From Adiantum capillus-veneris (lineage: Eukaryota; Streptophyta; Polypodiopsida; Polypodiales; Pteridaceae): a DNA stretch of 64,000 bases. Each line of letters starts with the position of its first letter. Positions within the stretch are counted from its first letter, which is position 1. The notes beneath the pieces are model-generated. The model had not been told where the DNA came from, ran no database searches, and saw only the letters and a list, made by a program, of their open reading frames with translations. A program made the translations under genes and the position numbers. Below are positions 1-9,926 of this stretch, in pieces. Location of the stretch: positions 133,257,891 through 133,321,890 of the forward strand of contig CM043947.1 in assembly GCA_014529385.2 (NCBI GenBank), written 5' to 3'.

Positions 1-374
1 TTTCTGTGTAATCTTCTCCGGTGAGTGAAGCCTTTGTTTAACTTTGTGGTTGTATCTGGTGTATTTCCTCAATACTGTGTAACCTATTTGTCCCATTGGT
101 GTTGGGCTGAGCTTCATTGAGTCTAAACAACACAAATTTGCCTCCTTTGAGCTGAACTGAGAGTGTGTGTGTGAGTGCGTGTATGTGAGTGGTGAATGGG
201 CAAGTGGGAAATCTCTCTCTTCTCACTCCTTGTGTGTGTTTCCTGTCTCGGCCAGGCGGGTTGTATAAGCCGAGTGGTGCCCCATAGTGTGTGTGTGTGT
301 GTGTGTGTGTATCATTCCAAGAGTGTGTGTCGGGTCATTATAGAGGCGCTGTGTATGTTTTCATCCCGCTCACA
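1..374 (+). repeat. 5' LTR of element A (3' part only)
   Basis: Matches the last ~365 bases of the LTR at 2560-3702, including the GT-rich stretch near 288-310 and the CTCGGC...GCCGAG inverted repeat near 247-275. It ends CTCACA like the other copies and is followed at once by the primer-binding region. Confidence 0.93.
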
Positions 375-380
375 TTCTTT

Positions 381-398
381 TGGTGCCCTCACGGAGGA
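381..398 (+). other. Candidate primer-binding site, element A
   Basis: TGGTGCCCTCACGGAGGA begins a few bases after the 5' LTR. The same position in element B has TGGCGCCCCCACGGAGGA and in element C TGGTGCCCCCACGGAGGA. Starting with TGG fits pairing to a tRNA 3' CCA end. I cannot name the tRNA from memory with confidence. Confidence 0.7.
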
Positions 399-449
399 TC
401 TTCTTCGAGTACCTTCTGCTTCGAGCTTCAAGCTTCGAGATTCGGGGCT

Positions 450-508
450 ACAGGTAACAGGTTATAGGGACAGGTACAGGTACAGGTGATTCACACAGGT
501 ACAGGTAG
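450..508 (+). repeat. ACAGGT hexamer minisatellite in leader of A
   Basis: About seven copies of ACAGGT-type hexamers lie in the untranslated leader. The same feature, slightly longer, occurs at 25699-25769 in element B, so it belongs to the family and did not arise in one copy. Each unit contains CAG/GT, the core of a 5' splice site. Confidence 0.75.
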
Positions 509-810
509 CTACAGTACAGTGATATACTAGCAGTGATGTCACTTGCAATTGTTGTGGGTATGCATCACTTGGCGCCTGTTTGAGCGCATTGTCTGTTGGA
601 TTGTATGTTACTTGTGGAAACTACCATTGTACACATTTGTGGAGCCATACCTGGTTGTATTTGGCAGTCCCAGCCATTTATGAGACATGGTGTGGAAGAT
701 AGTCATTTCTGAGACTTGACTATGCACGATTTGCATTAGCCTTCGTGTGAGGGTCGATAGCGTGAGGTTTTTATTGCGTTGGGGTATTCTGAAATGTGGA
801 GATCCTTTCG

Positions 811-2531
811 CCAGAGGGGAAGCTAGTATGCAAGAGAGGGTTCATATTGGATGCTCATAGTAACAATGAGGCTGAATATGCTACTCTGGAAGCCGGATTA
901 CACATTTTTTTGAAGCATGGGGTTCAAAGGTTGAGCATAAAAGGTGATGCCTTGTTAGTGGTGAAGCAAGTGCTGCGTGTGTCGAAGAGCAAGAACACCT
1001 CATTGAAGGAAATGTGCTTCAGAATTAAAGGCCTGTTAAAAAAGTTCGAAGCATGCATCATCAGACACATTGAACGTGCTCTAAATAGAGAGGCACATGA
1101 AGCATCTCAAGGCATGATTGGGGAGCTATTTGTGTTGAGGACCACTTCACCTCTTTATCATGGCCGGGAAAGTTTGGCTCAAGAAGAGGAGTTTTTGCTA
1201 ACAGGAATCATTCCAAATGAGATTCATAAGTCTAAGAAGTATGGCTTTGTGCGTAGAGCATACAGGTACAAATTGATTGGTGATGTCTTATACATGAAAG
1301 GGGCTGATCTCGTGTTGAGACGTGTAACTTGGAGGGAGGAGCTTTGCAGAGTGTTGAAAGAGAATCATGAAGGCACATGTGGTGGCCATTTTGCTCTGAA
1401 GATCACCTTGCATAAGATTTTGCAAGAGGGGTATGTATGGCCTAGTTTGCACAAGGATGTTCACCATTGGTGTAGGTCTTGCAATAGGTGTCAAGCATTT
1501 GGGAAGAGAGTGTTGAAGCCAGAGCTACGAAAAAACATTATGGCGTTTGATGTGTTTGAAAAGTGGGGGATTGATGCAATAGGCCCGTTACCTATCACAA
1601 GCAGGGGCAAAATCTATATCTTGACGGCAGTGGACTATCTCTCTAGATGGGCAGAGGCTATAGCAGTAAAACAGATCACTACAAAGGATGTGGAAAATGT
1701 GTGTATGATGAAATATGTTGCAAGTTTGGGGTGCCATTAGAGATACTTTCAGATAAGGGGCCAGGATTTAGAGCTAACTTGCTAGACTTCTTATGCACAA
1801 AGATGAAGATTAGGCACCAGCATACCACTTCTTATTACCCGCAGTGTAATGGCTTAAATGAAAGATTCAATGGTGAGTTGGTACAAATTCTTTCTAAAGT
1901 GACAGAGCACCGAAGAAAGAATTGGGATTTGGAATTGCCTAGTGCATTATGGGCTTACCGTACTTCAGTGAAGACAGGTACAGGGTTTACTCCATTTCAT
2001 TTGGTGTATGGAAAGGAAGCACTATTGCCTCTGGAGGTAGAGTTGCATGCGGTCAAGATGTTAGAGAAGTTGCTTGGGCCGCCTAGTGATGCATTCAAAG
2101 AGAGGCTCTTGCAGTTACAGGAGGTCTAGTTGGATAGGATGAGCGCATTGGAGCATTATGGGCAGATACAGGATAAGGCTTTGGCAAAGATAAATGAAAA
2201 GGTCAAAGGTAAGGGTATCAAAAAACATGACTTGGTTTTGCGCTACAACAGTAAGCTGGACAACACCTTCCAAAAGAAGTTTCAAATTAAGTGGGAAGGC
2301 CCTTTCAAGGTAGTGGAGTGTTTTCCAAATGGCACATATCAGCTGGCTAACCTCGATGGTGTTCTACATAAGTCAAGGGTAAATGGATTGCGTCTTAAAT
2401 TGTATCATGCTAGATTGATGATGGTGGAGAAAGATGAGCTGTCTGTGGATCAAGCAGTGTTGGTGAGGGATGAGGAGACCTGTGATGCAGCGAGTCTCAT
2501 ATCTCTCTTTGCTACTGTTGATCATGAATGA
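811..2531 (+). pseudogene. Truncated archaeal-type RNase H plus integrase, element A
   Basis: Remnant of the 3' end of pol. 811 to ~1130 is the C-terminal part of the second (archaeal-type, RVT_3) RNase H, joined directly to leader DNA. It is followed by the integrase: an H2C2 zinc domain (GGHF ... CRSCNRC, ~1380-1490), a core with WGIDAIGP, DKGPGF and NERFNGE (the three acidic positions of the DDE triad are visible), and a C-terminal region to 2531. It is broken: a one-base loss near 1690 relative to B shifts the frame, and a TAG at 2127-2129 stands where B has CAG. The open part at 796 starts inside leader sequence and is not a natural start. Confidence 0.88.
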
Positions 2532-2537
2532 TCTAGC

Positions 2538-2558
2538 AGGCTAGGGGATGGGCAAATT
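2538..2558 (+). other. Polypurine tract region, element A
   Basis: A purine-rich segment (AGGCTAGGGGATGGGCA) lies directly 5' of the 3' LTR. The same segment precedes the 3' LTR of element B. This is the expected plus-strand priming site. Confidence 0.65.
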
Positions 2559-2559
2559 A

Positions 2560-3702
2560 TGTCAGGAGTTTTCTGGAGCAAGGGATTGCACATATGTACA
2601 TATACATGCATGGTGCATCAAATAAAGAATTGCCCATTTTTCAGAGCCAGGTGGTTACGTGGGGCCCACATGTGTACAGGTAGGATAGGGTGTACATAGT
2701 GCATCGATTTTCACTATTACCAGTACCACTGTGTTTTTCTACAATAAGGAGGAGTTGACAACACGTAAAAATTCTCGAGGAAGCTATCCGCGGGCCGACG
2801 ACATGAGGTAAGCAGGTGCGTCAGATGGCATCTAGTGGCGCCAGGAGGTCGAATGGGGTCAATACTTGCACGTGGATGAGTACACACACGACGTGGATGT
2901 TTTTTTGTGATACTTATGCAGAAAGGTCATCATAAGGACCACTTTTTGGGGCTACTTCACGTGGTTGCGGGATGCATTATTGGGAAAGCTGAGTGCCAGG
3001 TGTGTGGATGATGCAAAAAGGTGACAACTATACACTGCGAGGTCAGTTTTTGGCCTAATCGGGGTCCGTTTGAGGTCATCTAAAAGTCCACGGGTGCCCA
3101 AATAATAAAGCTAAGTGTGGGTACTGAAAAAACTGAGAGAGGACCAGAAAAAACGTGGAGAAGAGAGGAGGAACAGCCGCAAATGTGTTTTTGCTCATTT
3201 TGGAGTATTTTTTGGCCCTAAACTGCTCATCCGAGGTCGGATTTGAGCGCTGTGACATTGTAGGGTGGGGTTTTGAGCCGTTCCGGACGCAATGGCGTTG
3301 TCCATTTTTCCAAATTCCTCACAGATTTTCTTCTATTTTTCTGTGTAATCTTCTCTGATGAGTGAAGCCTCTGGTTAACTTTGTGGTTGTATCTGGTGTA
3401 TTTCCTCAATACTGTGTAACCTATTTGTCCCATTGGTGTTGGGCTGAGCTTCATTGAGTCTAACCAACACAAATTTTCCTCCTTTGAGCTGAATTGAGAG
3501 TGTGTGTGTGAGTGTGTGTATGTGAGTGGTGAGTGGGAAAGTGGGAATCTCTCTCTTCTCACTCCTTGTGTGTGTTTCCTGTCTCGGCCAGGCGGTTTGT
3601 ATAAGCCGAGTGGTGCCCCATAGTGTGTGTGTGTGTGTATCATTCCAAGAGTGTGTGTCGGGTCATTATAGAGGCGCTGTGTGTGTTTTCATCCCGCTCA
3701 CA
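2560..3702 (+). repeat. 3' LTR of element A
   Basis: A ~1.14 kb LTR beginning TGTCAGGAG and ending CTCACA. It matches both LTRs of B (24473-25622, 32046-33197) and the reversed solo LTR at 45029-46162. The protein-like stretches inside it are shadows of LTR sequence, not genes. Confidence 0.93.
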
Positions 3703-3726
3703 CCGGTATAAAGCATATTTTCTCTA

Positions 3727-5215
3727 TATTAGCTCCCTAAGGCCTGAAGGCCATAGGGTTGTCCTCGAGATCACCTCACGGAGTTTCATGTCAAGTATAT
3801 ATACATCCTATGGCACCCCATGACCCTAGGGCCATAAGATATCCAAATGAAACATACGACAATGTATGGCCCTTGAGCTTATACATTCCAACCCCATGAC
3901 CCTAGGGCCATAGGATCGGCATATGAAACATACGACAATGTATGTTCCTTGAGCTTATACATTGCAACCCCAGGACCCTAGAGCTATAGGATTTCCAAAT
4001 GGAACATAGGGCAACGTATGGCCCTTGAGATTTTACATTGACACCCTATGGCCCTAGGTCCACAAGACTTAAAAACATACAAAAAGACAACCTATGGCCC
4101 TAAGACCAAGGGTGTGAGCATTGACACCCTATGGCTCTAGGGCCACAAGACTTCAAAACATACAAAAAGACAACCTATGGCCCTAAGCCCAAGGGTGTGA
4201 GCATTGATACCCTATGGCCCTAGGGCCACAAGACTTCAAAACATACAAAAAGACAACCTATGGCCACGATGTCAAAGGTGGCCAAGATATCAATGCAGCC
4301 CCATGGCCTTAGGGCCATAGGATCTCTATATGGAACATGTGGCACCCTATGGCCCTTGAGCTTATACATTGCCACCCCAAGACCCTAGGGCCATAGGATT
4401 TCCAAATGGAACAAAGGCAATGTATGGCCCTTGAGCTTATACATTGCCACCCTATGGCCCTAGGGCCACAAGATCTCACAACATACAATAAGAGAACCTA
4501 AGGCCCCTAAGCTCAAGGGTGCGGGTTAAAGGGTGGCCAAGATATCAATGCAGCCCCATGGCCCTAGGGCCATAGGATCTCTATATGGGACATGTGGAAC
4601 CCCATGACCCTAGGGCCATAGGATTTCCAAATGGAACATAGACAATGTATGGACCTTGATCTTAAACATTGCCACCCCATTACCCTAGGGCCATAGGATT
4701 TCCGAATGGAACATAGGCGATGTATGGCCATTGAGCTTATACATTACCACCCCATGGCCCTAGGGCCGTAGAATCTCCATATGGTACATGTGGCACCCTA
4801 TGGCCCTTGAGCTCACATATTGCCACCCAATGACCCTAGGGCCATAGGATCTCCAACTACAAAGTAGGGCAACGTATGGCTCTTGAGCTTATACATTGTC
4901 GTGGACCTAGGGCCATAGGATCTCCAACTAGAACATAGGGCTATGTATTGGAGCTTATCTATTGTCTCCCCTAAACCCTAGGGCCATAGGATTTCCAAAT
5001 GGAATATAGGGCAACTTATGTCTCTTGAGCTTATACATTGCCACCCTATGGCCCTAGGTCCACAAGCTTTCACATTGCCACCGTAGGGCCACAAGGATCT
5101 CACAAGATAGAAGAAGAAAACCCTAGGACATAGGATTTTCAAATGGAACTGAGTGCATGCTTTGATCCTTGACCTCCAACATTGTCATCCTATGGTGTGA
5201 GCCCAGGGGTGGCTG
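3727..5215. repeat. Satellite-like array with GGCCCTAGGGCC palindromes
   Basis: About 18 degenerate head-to-tail units. The commonest is ~75 bp, with anchor CCCTAGGGCCATAGGAT followed by TTCCAAATGGAACATAGG and a TTGAGCTTATACATTG segment. A sub-block near 4040-4290 has three ~82-bp units with CACAAGACTTCAAAACATAC. The best units carry the perfect 16-nt palindrome ATGGCCCTAGGGCCAT. Related relics occur at 6680-7045, around 9000 and at 10638-11300. I saw no coding potential. Confidence 0.85.
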
Positions 5216-5680
5216 AGGTGTCTTCATAATAATTTCGGCCATTCAAGGGATATCTGCAAGTGGTAAAAATTAAAAAAATTTATTTAAAAATTATTTAAAA
5301 AATAATTAAAAAATATTTTTTACGCTACGAAAAAATTTGTCATAATGGGTTTTCAAATACACTTATTGATATCGGAAAAAAAATAGCGCACAATTTTTGG
5401 GATAATTTTTTTAAAATTTAGCTATGCAAATTTTGATTCTGAAGTCAAATTTTGCTTCATGCGTGTCGTTCCACTCCTACTACAAAAATATGGACATTGA
5501 CAAAGCCTTGCACCAACTTTTGTTTTTTTTATAAAGCTCTTTCAATTTCGGAGCCGACGAGCTATGTCTCATTTTCGCACAAAGCTTAGAACTCTAGTAA
5601 TCTCGACTACAAACCCGTGAGAACAACCCCTACATTCAAAATTTGAATTTTGAATTTCTAACATAACCTAACTAACCTTA
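5216..5680. other. AT-rich spacer without a gene
   Basis: It holds an extreme A/T run at ~5265-5330 and no credible open frame. It separates the satellite array from the pyrimidine-rich start of the phosphatase-like locus. Confidence 0.6.
5530..5536 (+). promoter_or_regulatory. Possible TATA box of phosphatase-like locus
   Basis: TATAAAG follows a T-run and lies ~150 bases upstream of a CT-rich stretch of the kind seen near plant transcription starts. The call rests on position and consensus only. Confidence 0.3.
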
Positions 5681-6016
5681 TCTCTCTCTTTCTCTCTCTA
5701 CCACAATTTTTTTCGCGCTGTCGCTCTCTTTCTCTCTCTCGTTTCTTGCTCGAAACCTACACAGAAACCTGCACAGAGCTTGTCTTTCTCTGTCTCTCTC
5801 TCTCTCCCTCTCTCCCTATGCATACAGTTCTACGCCATCGTTGTGACGCGCACACAGATCTACACGAAGCCATCGCCACAACCTTCAACAGAAGGACTGC
5901 TGTCGCGACCTCCCAAACACAGATCTGTTACCATCATCGTCGCGGCCTCAACACACCTAAGTTACTGCTTGCTACTGCTGCAGCCGGTTTTCATCAAACA
6001 CAGATTTACTCAGAGG
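5681..6016 (+). other. Possible 5' UTR exon, CT-rich
   Basis: A pyrimidine-rich segment (CTCTCTTTCTCTCTC repeats) ends at TACTCAGAG followed by GTAACC, a usable 5' splice site. The only open frame through it is made largely of CT-repeat translation and is not convincing protein. I read it as a possible 5' untranslated exon of the phosphatase-like gene. Confidence 0.35.
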
Positions 6017-6186
6017 TAACCTGTAGAAACCCTAATCTTTTTGCTTAATTCGGTTTTAACTGTTCTTAATCTAATTATGTTTTAGCTAAGTTGTGAATCA
6101 CCTCTCTCTAGAACAATGAACTAAAATCATTAATTACATCTCTAAAAGTGTAAAACTGTAGACTGTAGAACTATAAAACAGAAAAT

Positions 6187-6372
6187 CTCTAACTAGAGAT
6201 CTAAAACTGTAATACAGAATACTCTAATTAGAGACCTAAAAATATAAAACAGAAGACACTAATTAGGGACCTAAATTTGTAAAACGAAAAACTCTTATTA
6301 GGGACCTAAATATGTAAAACAGAAAACTCCTCATAAGTGACCTAATGCTGTAAAATTGTAAAACTCTAACTG
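6187..6372. repeat. 36-bp minisatellite, about 5 copies
   Basis: Units anchored on ATTAGGGACCTAAA recur at ~6191, 6226, 6262, 6297 and 6333, a spacing of 35-36 bases. Each is followed by a TGTAAAACAGAAAAC-like half. Confidence 0.75.
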
Positions 6373-6679
6373 CAAAAATCTCTTATTACAACAAAAAATT
6401 ATAAACCTACAAATGCAAAAGACAATAACTACAAAAAATGCTGAAACTATGGATACCTGTAATTGGGTTGTAGGGAGTTGGGCACACGTTGTAAGAGGAC
6501 GAGTAGAGCACGTTGTTGTATGAGGATGGATTAGGGTTCAGTTGCAGGAGGATGGGAAAAAAAGAGAGGCAAGAAGGTGGGAAAGAAAGTGTACACTATA
6601 TGTGCTTGTAAGATATGGTGTAATAAAGTTTATTTAAATTCATTTGTAGTCACTAAAATAAAACTAGACATTGAATCTT

Positions 6680-7045
6680 TAGAAGGGGAGACACGGTGTG
6701 GCTACATAGGGTTTCACCTCATACTAAAGAGTAACATATGGCCCTAAGGCACCCCATGACCATAAGGCCATAGGGTGGTCTCACATCGTACTATAGGGTG
6801 ACCAATGTCCCATCTGGCCATAGGTTTCCAATGTACAATCTCAAGGGTCATAGGGTTCCCTATGTTCCTATTGAAGATCCTATGGCCATAGGGCCATAGG
6901 ATCTCCAAAACATATATATGGCACTATGGCCATAGGATCACATGGTGCTCTATGTCCGATCTAGAGACCTTGTGGCCCAAGGGCCTTAGGGTGGCAATGT
7001 ACAATCTCAAGGGACATAGGGTTCCCTATGTTCTCTTCTCTAGAG
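6680..7045. repeat. Relics of the GGCCATAGG satellite
   Basis: Scattered CCCTATG..., GGCCATAGGAT and CAATCTCAAGGG(A/T)CATAGGGTTCCC segments related to the array at 3727-5215, here degenerate and not in clear tandem order. Confidence 0.6.
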
Positions 7046-7293
7046 CTTAAAGGCATAAATGTTTCTCCAAGTATACTTCTAGGCGCCACCATCATGGACA
7101 AAGAACTAATGTAGCTAGATAAAGATTAGGAATATCTAGACAATAAGGAGCATAAAAATAAATTCATTGTAGATGTGTTGTCAGTTAGTAAATTTGCTAT
7201 TTGCGATTAGTTTTTTCTAAGAGTGTGACAAAAAAGAGTTATCAAAATCTAGATACTTTGGAATCTAAAATTAGGTGTTGTTTAAACTTGCAG

Positions 7294-8675
7294 TCCTTCA
7301 ACAAGATATTACGGCTGACAAAGTTTTACTCGAGATTGTTGGTATAGAGGATGCTGATGCCATTGACCCTATTGAGAAAGATTCTATTAATCTCCATGTC
7401 AATCAAAGAGTTTCTGACAAAAATGACAAGAATCTACAAGTCTTTGAAGGTCAACTGCTACAACGACTGGAGATAAATTTAAAGAGTAATTCAATGGAAG
7501 AAGACAGTGAAAGTTCTAGAACATATGCAAGGGAAGAAGAAGAATCCAATGAAAATATTCTAGTAGCCTAAGAGTTGGGAATTGGATTGCATGACACTAC
7601 AATGGAAGTAGAAGGAAATGGAAGTTCCAGAACATGTGCAATGCCAGAAGGAGAATCCAACACAAATATTTTAGCACCCCAGGATTTGGAAATCGAAGTG
7701 CATGGTGAGTCAGACCTTCCATCCACTAACAAACCAATGCTGACTATAATAGTGAGCTTGTGTGGATTGTTCCTAAGGAGATGCTGGCAAAAGTCCAAGA
7801 AAATGAAGAGCTTAAAGTTTGGATATGAGCATATTGTTCTTCGTCCAGGATGCATTGAGTTTTTAAAGGCTCTATTTAGCAATTTCAATGTAGGGATATG
7901 GTCATCTGCTAATGACATGCATGTTGTGGACATCATCAAGATTTTAGAAAAGGAAGCTAAAGAAAAAATTCCATTCTTTATGATCTGGGGGCAAAGCCAA
8001 TGTCAATCATGCGTTGAATCAAGGATCACTCGCTTAGATAATCCAGGAGTAGAAGCACTTTTCAAACCGCAGGCTATTGCATCATCAAAATTTGGGCTTG
8101 ATGCAAGAAGATTGCTTCATGTAGATGATGAATCATTAAAGGGATGTCTGAATCCTGCATTGAATTGTATTTTTCAACCATCATTTAATGTTGATGATGA
8201 GGAGGATAATATCCTCCTTGGGGAGCTGCTACCATATATCAAAGCTCTCAATCATGTTAAGGACATTCGCACAGTTACAAGGTCTCATTTATATGGACGA
8301 GCACCCATTGCTCAAGGTCATGAGCTTTATAACCGTATACACAAGGTTGTTGCAGAGTGGGAGGAGAGAAATCTAATTTTTCTAGGAAAAACCTACTCCA
8401 TGGGAAGGCTACCAGAAGTTTCTCGTCCTCTTCACGACAATGAGAAAGTTACAACATCTAGCACTAGTGGAATGTCCACTCAAAGTCAAGACAAGAAACT
8501 TTCAGCACGTGATCAAAAAGTAAGGGTCTTAAAGAATATCAAATCATTATCAGCCTTGAAAGGTACAGAAGCAATCATGCTTGCCCAAAAATTGGGATAC
8601 AATGAGCCTGTGATCAAAGTACATGAAGCCAGGAATTATATAAAGCATCTAAAAATTCCGTATGATCTCAAATAG
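7294..8675 (+). pseudogene. FCP1/NIF-type CTD phosphatase-like protein, block 1
   Basis: Coding block after a CTTGCAG acceptor; one frame runs from 7294 to 8675. The first ~135 codons are acidic and hold a repeated ~36-residue unit (about 7494 and 7602). A TAA at 7569-7571 interrupts the first unit. Then comes a plant FCP1-homology (HAD superfamily) domain: motif I region IIVSLCGLF at ~7743-7770, RPGCIEFLKALF, motif II VGIWSSAND, and VDDESL at ~8121 with the downstream DDEEDNILLGELLPYI typical of this family. A Ser/Lys-rich tail follows. The family removes phosphate from RNA polymerase II CTD or similar substrates using an Asp in motif I. Here that position is Ser (7755-7757), so catalysis is unlikely. 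No starting ATG exon was found. Confidence 0.6.
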
Positions 8676-9147
8676 CCCTATATCAAGAAATGATGGAGCA
8701 ATGTTTTGTAACATTTTGTCATTTACAAAGATCTTTATGTACTCAGAGACTTTGTTAGAGTGTATAGGGTTTCAAGATATATGAAGATGTAAATGATTAA
8801 TAGTTTTTTAAATTGTCTTTCAATACTATAAGTAACTTCTTAGTTTCATGTGCCAAATGCTCTTTTTTTTCAAAGCTTTTATAGTTGTTTGCTTTGAAAT
8901 TTGAGTTCATTGTGCCATCAAGGACAATCTACATGCTCATAAGGTCAAATCTCACCCTATATGTCCTTGGGGGAATTTCACTTTATGGTCTCAACACCCT
9001 ATGAATCTAAGGCCATAGGGTCATAGTTTGGCATGTGTTCTTGCATAGGACTTACTAAGTGTAGCCACAAATTAGTACCCTATGTCCCTAAGGTCTTCAA
9101 CACACTTAAGATCTCTATATTAACTTTTTTTTTTAAAATCATTTCAG
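8676..9147 (+). other. Spacer or intron between phosphatase-like blocks
   Basis: AT-rich, with short satellite relics near 9000 and 9085. It ends in a poly-T tract and TTTCAG, a good 3' splice site just before block 2. A short open frame from 9033 runs through this non-coding part into the block and is not a natural start. Confidence 0.45.
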
Positions 9148-9926
9148 GGCTTCTAAGAAAAAATGTTTTGCTATTAGATTATCACAAAATAGAGGAGCTC
9201 CCTTTCATATTACATCAAATATCACATTCAAACCAAGAGCAATGGTTTCATTATCTACCAACATCTTTCAAACAGGACAAAAGAACGCTTATCTTGGATT
9301 TAGAGAGTGTGCTTCTTGCAACATTTGAGCTTCAATCAAGGCCAACTTGGACCAAGTACATGTGCATTGTCAAAAATAACAATGAGGTGTATGCGGTGCG
9401 TCCAGATGCAGAGTATTTCTTAAGATTTTTCTTTGATTTCTTTGAGGTTTGGATTTGGAGCTACCATTGTTTACAAAAAGCTCAACACATAATCAAGACC
9501 TATTTTCCTACACAAAGTCACAAATTCAAGATGATTATGGATAACCGGTGCTACCAAAATTCAAATTTCACGATCGGTTACAAAAGAGCCTATCACAAAA
9601 ATCTTTTGACCATATGGATGCTATTTGATTATTTAGATGGGGGCAACACTATAATATTTGATGATAGTCCATATTGAGTGATGTGGAATATGCAAGGAAC
9701 TTATATGATTTTTCCAAAGTTTTGGAACCAACCTACTCAATTGCTTCAAAGTTTTTTAAAAGATGAAATTGTTCCATGGTTATGTGGATGGTTGTATGCT
9801 AAAGATAAGAGAGACTATACCATAAGAAATTTTGTAATGTTCCATCCTGATCTTGAGACTCACTATGTAATGCAATGTTATATGTCTCAAAGGACTCAAA
9901 ATCTCAAGAGAAGGAGGCCATTTTAA
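9148..9926 (+). pseudogene. FCP1/NIF-type CTD phosphatase-like protein, block 2
   Basis: Begins at a TTTCAG acceptor. An N-terminal part leads to motif I TLILDLESVL (Asp at 9297-9299; the second acidic position is Glu), then a VRPDAEYFLRFF and VWIWS region and the motif TIIFDDSPY (9651-9674). A TGA at 9675-9677 directly after DDSPY interrupts the frame. Beyond it the same frame continues with MWNMQGTY and a C-terminal part to 9926, which fits the family, so the TGA looks like a mutation inside a formerly longer protein. Block 2 is very different from block 1, so any duplication is old. Whether the two blocks were one gene or two cannot be decided here. Confidence 0.6.

Larger units (their letters stand above)
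1..3702 (+). mobile_element. Element A: Tat-like Ty3/gypsy element, internally deleted
   Basis: Partial LTR retrotransposon in plus orientation. Order: end of the 5' LTR, primer-binding site, leader, fused RNase H-integrase remnant, polypurine tract, complete 3' LTR. It belongs to the same family as element B at 24473-33197 and the solo LTR at 45029-46162. Relative to B it lacks about 4.2 kb (gag, protease, reverse transcriptase and first RNase H), joined at 810/811. The first ~780 bases of the 5' LTR are left of the window. The right flank reads CCGG, probably the target duplication, but the left copy cannot be seen. It has no reverse transcriptase, so it could move only with proteins supplied in trans. 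Confidence 0.9.
6017..7293 (+). other. Intron-like region upstream of phosphatase-like block 1
   Basis: It runs from a GTAACC donor to a CTTGCAG acceptor directly before a long open block. It is AT-rich with no coding signal and contains a 36-bp minisatellite and relics of the 3.7-5.2 kb satellite. Without transcripts the splice assignment is tentative. Confidence 0.35.

Noticed and set aside
3727-5215. CRISPR-like array
   Set aside because: Units are degenerate, continuous and spacer-free in a plant genomic context.
5746-6048. 100-codon plus-strand frame beginning MLETYTETC
   Set aside because: Mostly CT-repeat-derived residues in a 5'UTR-like region; a second frame overlaps it equally well.
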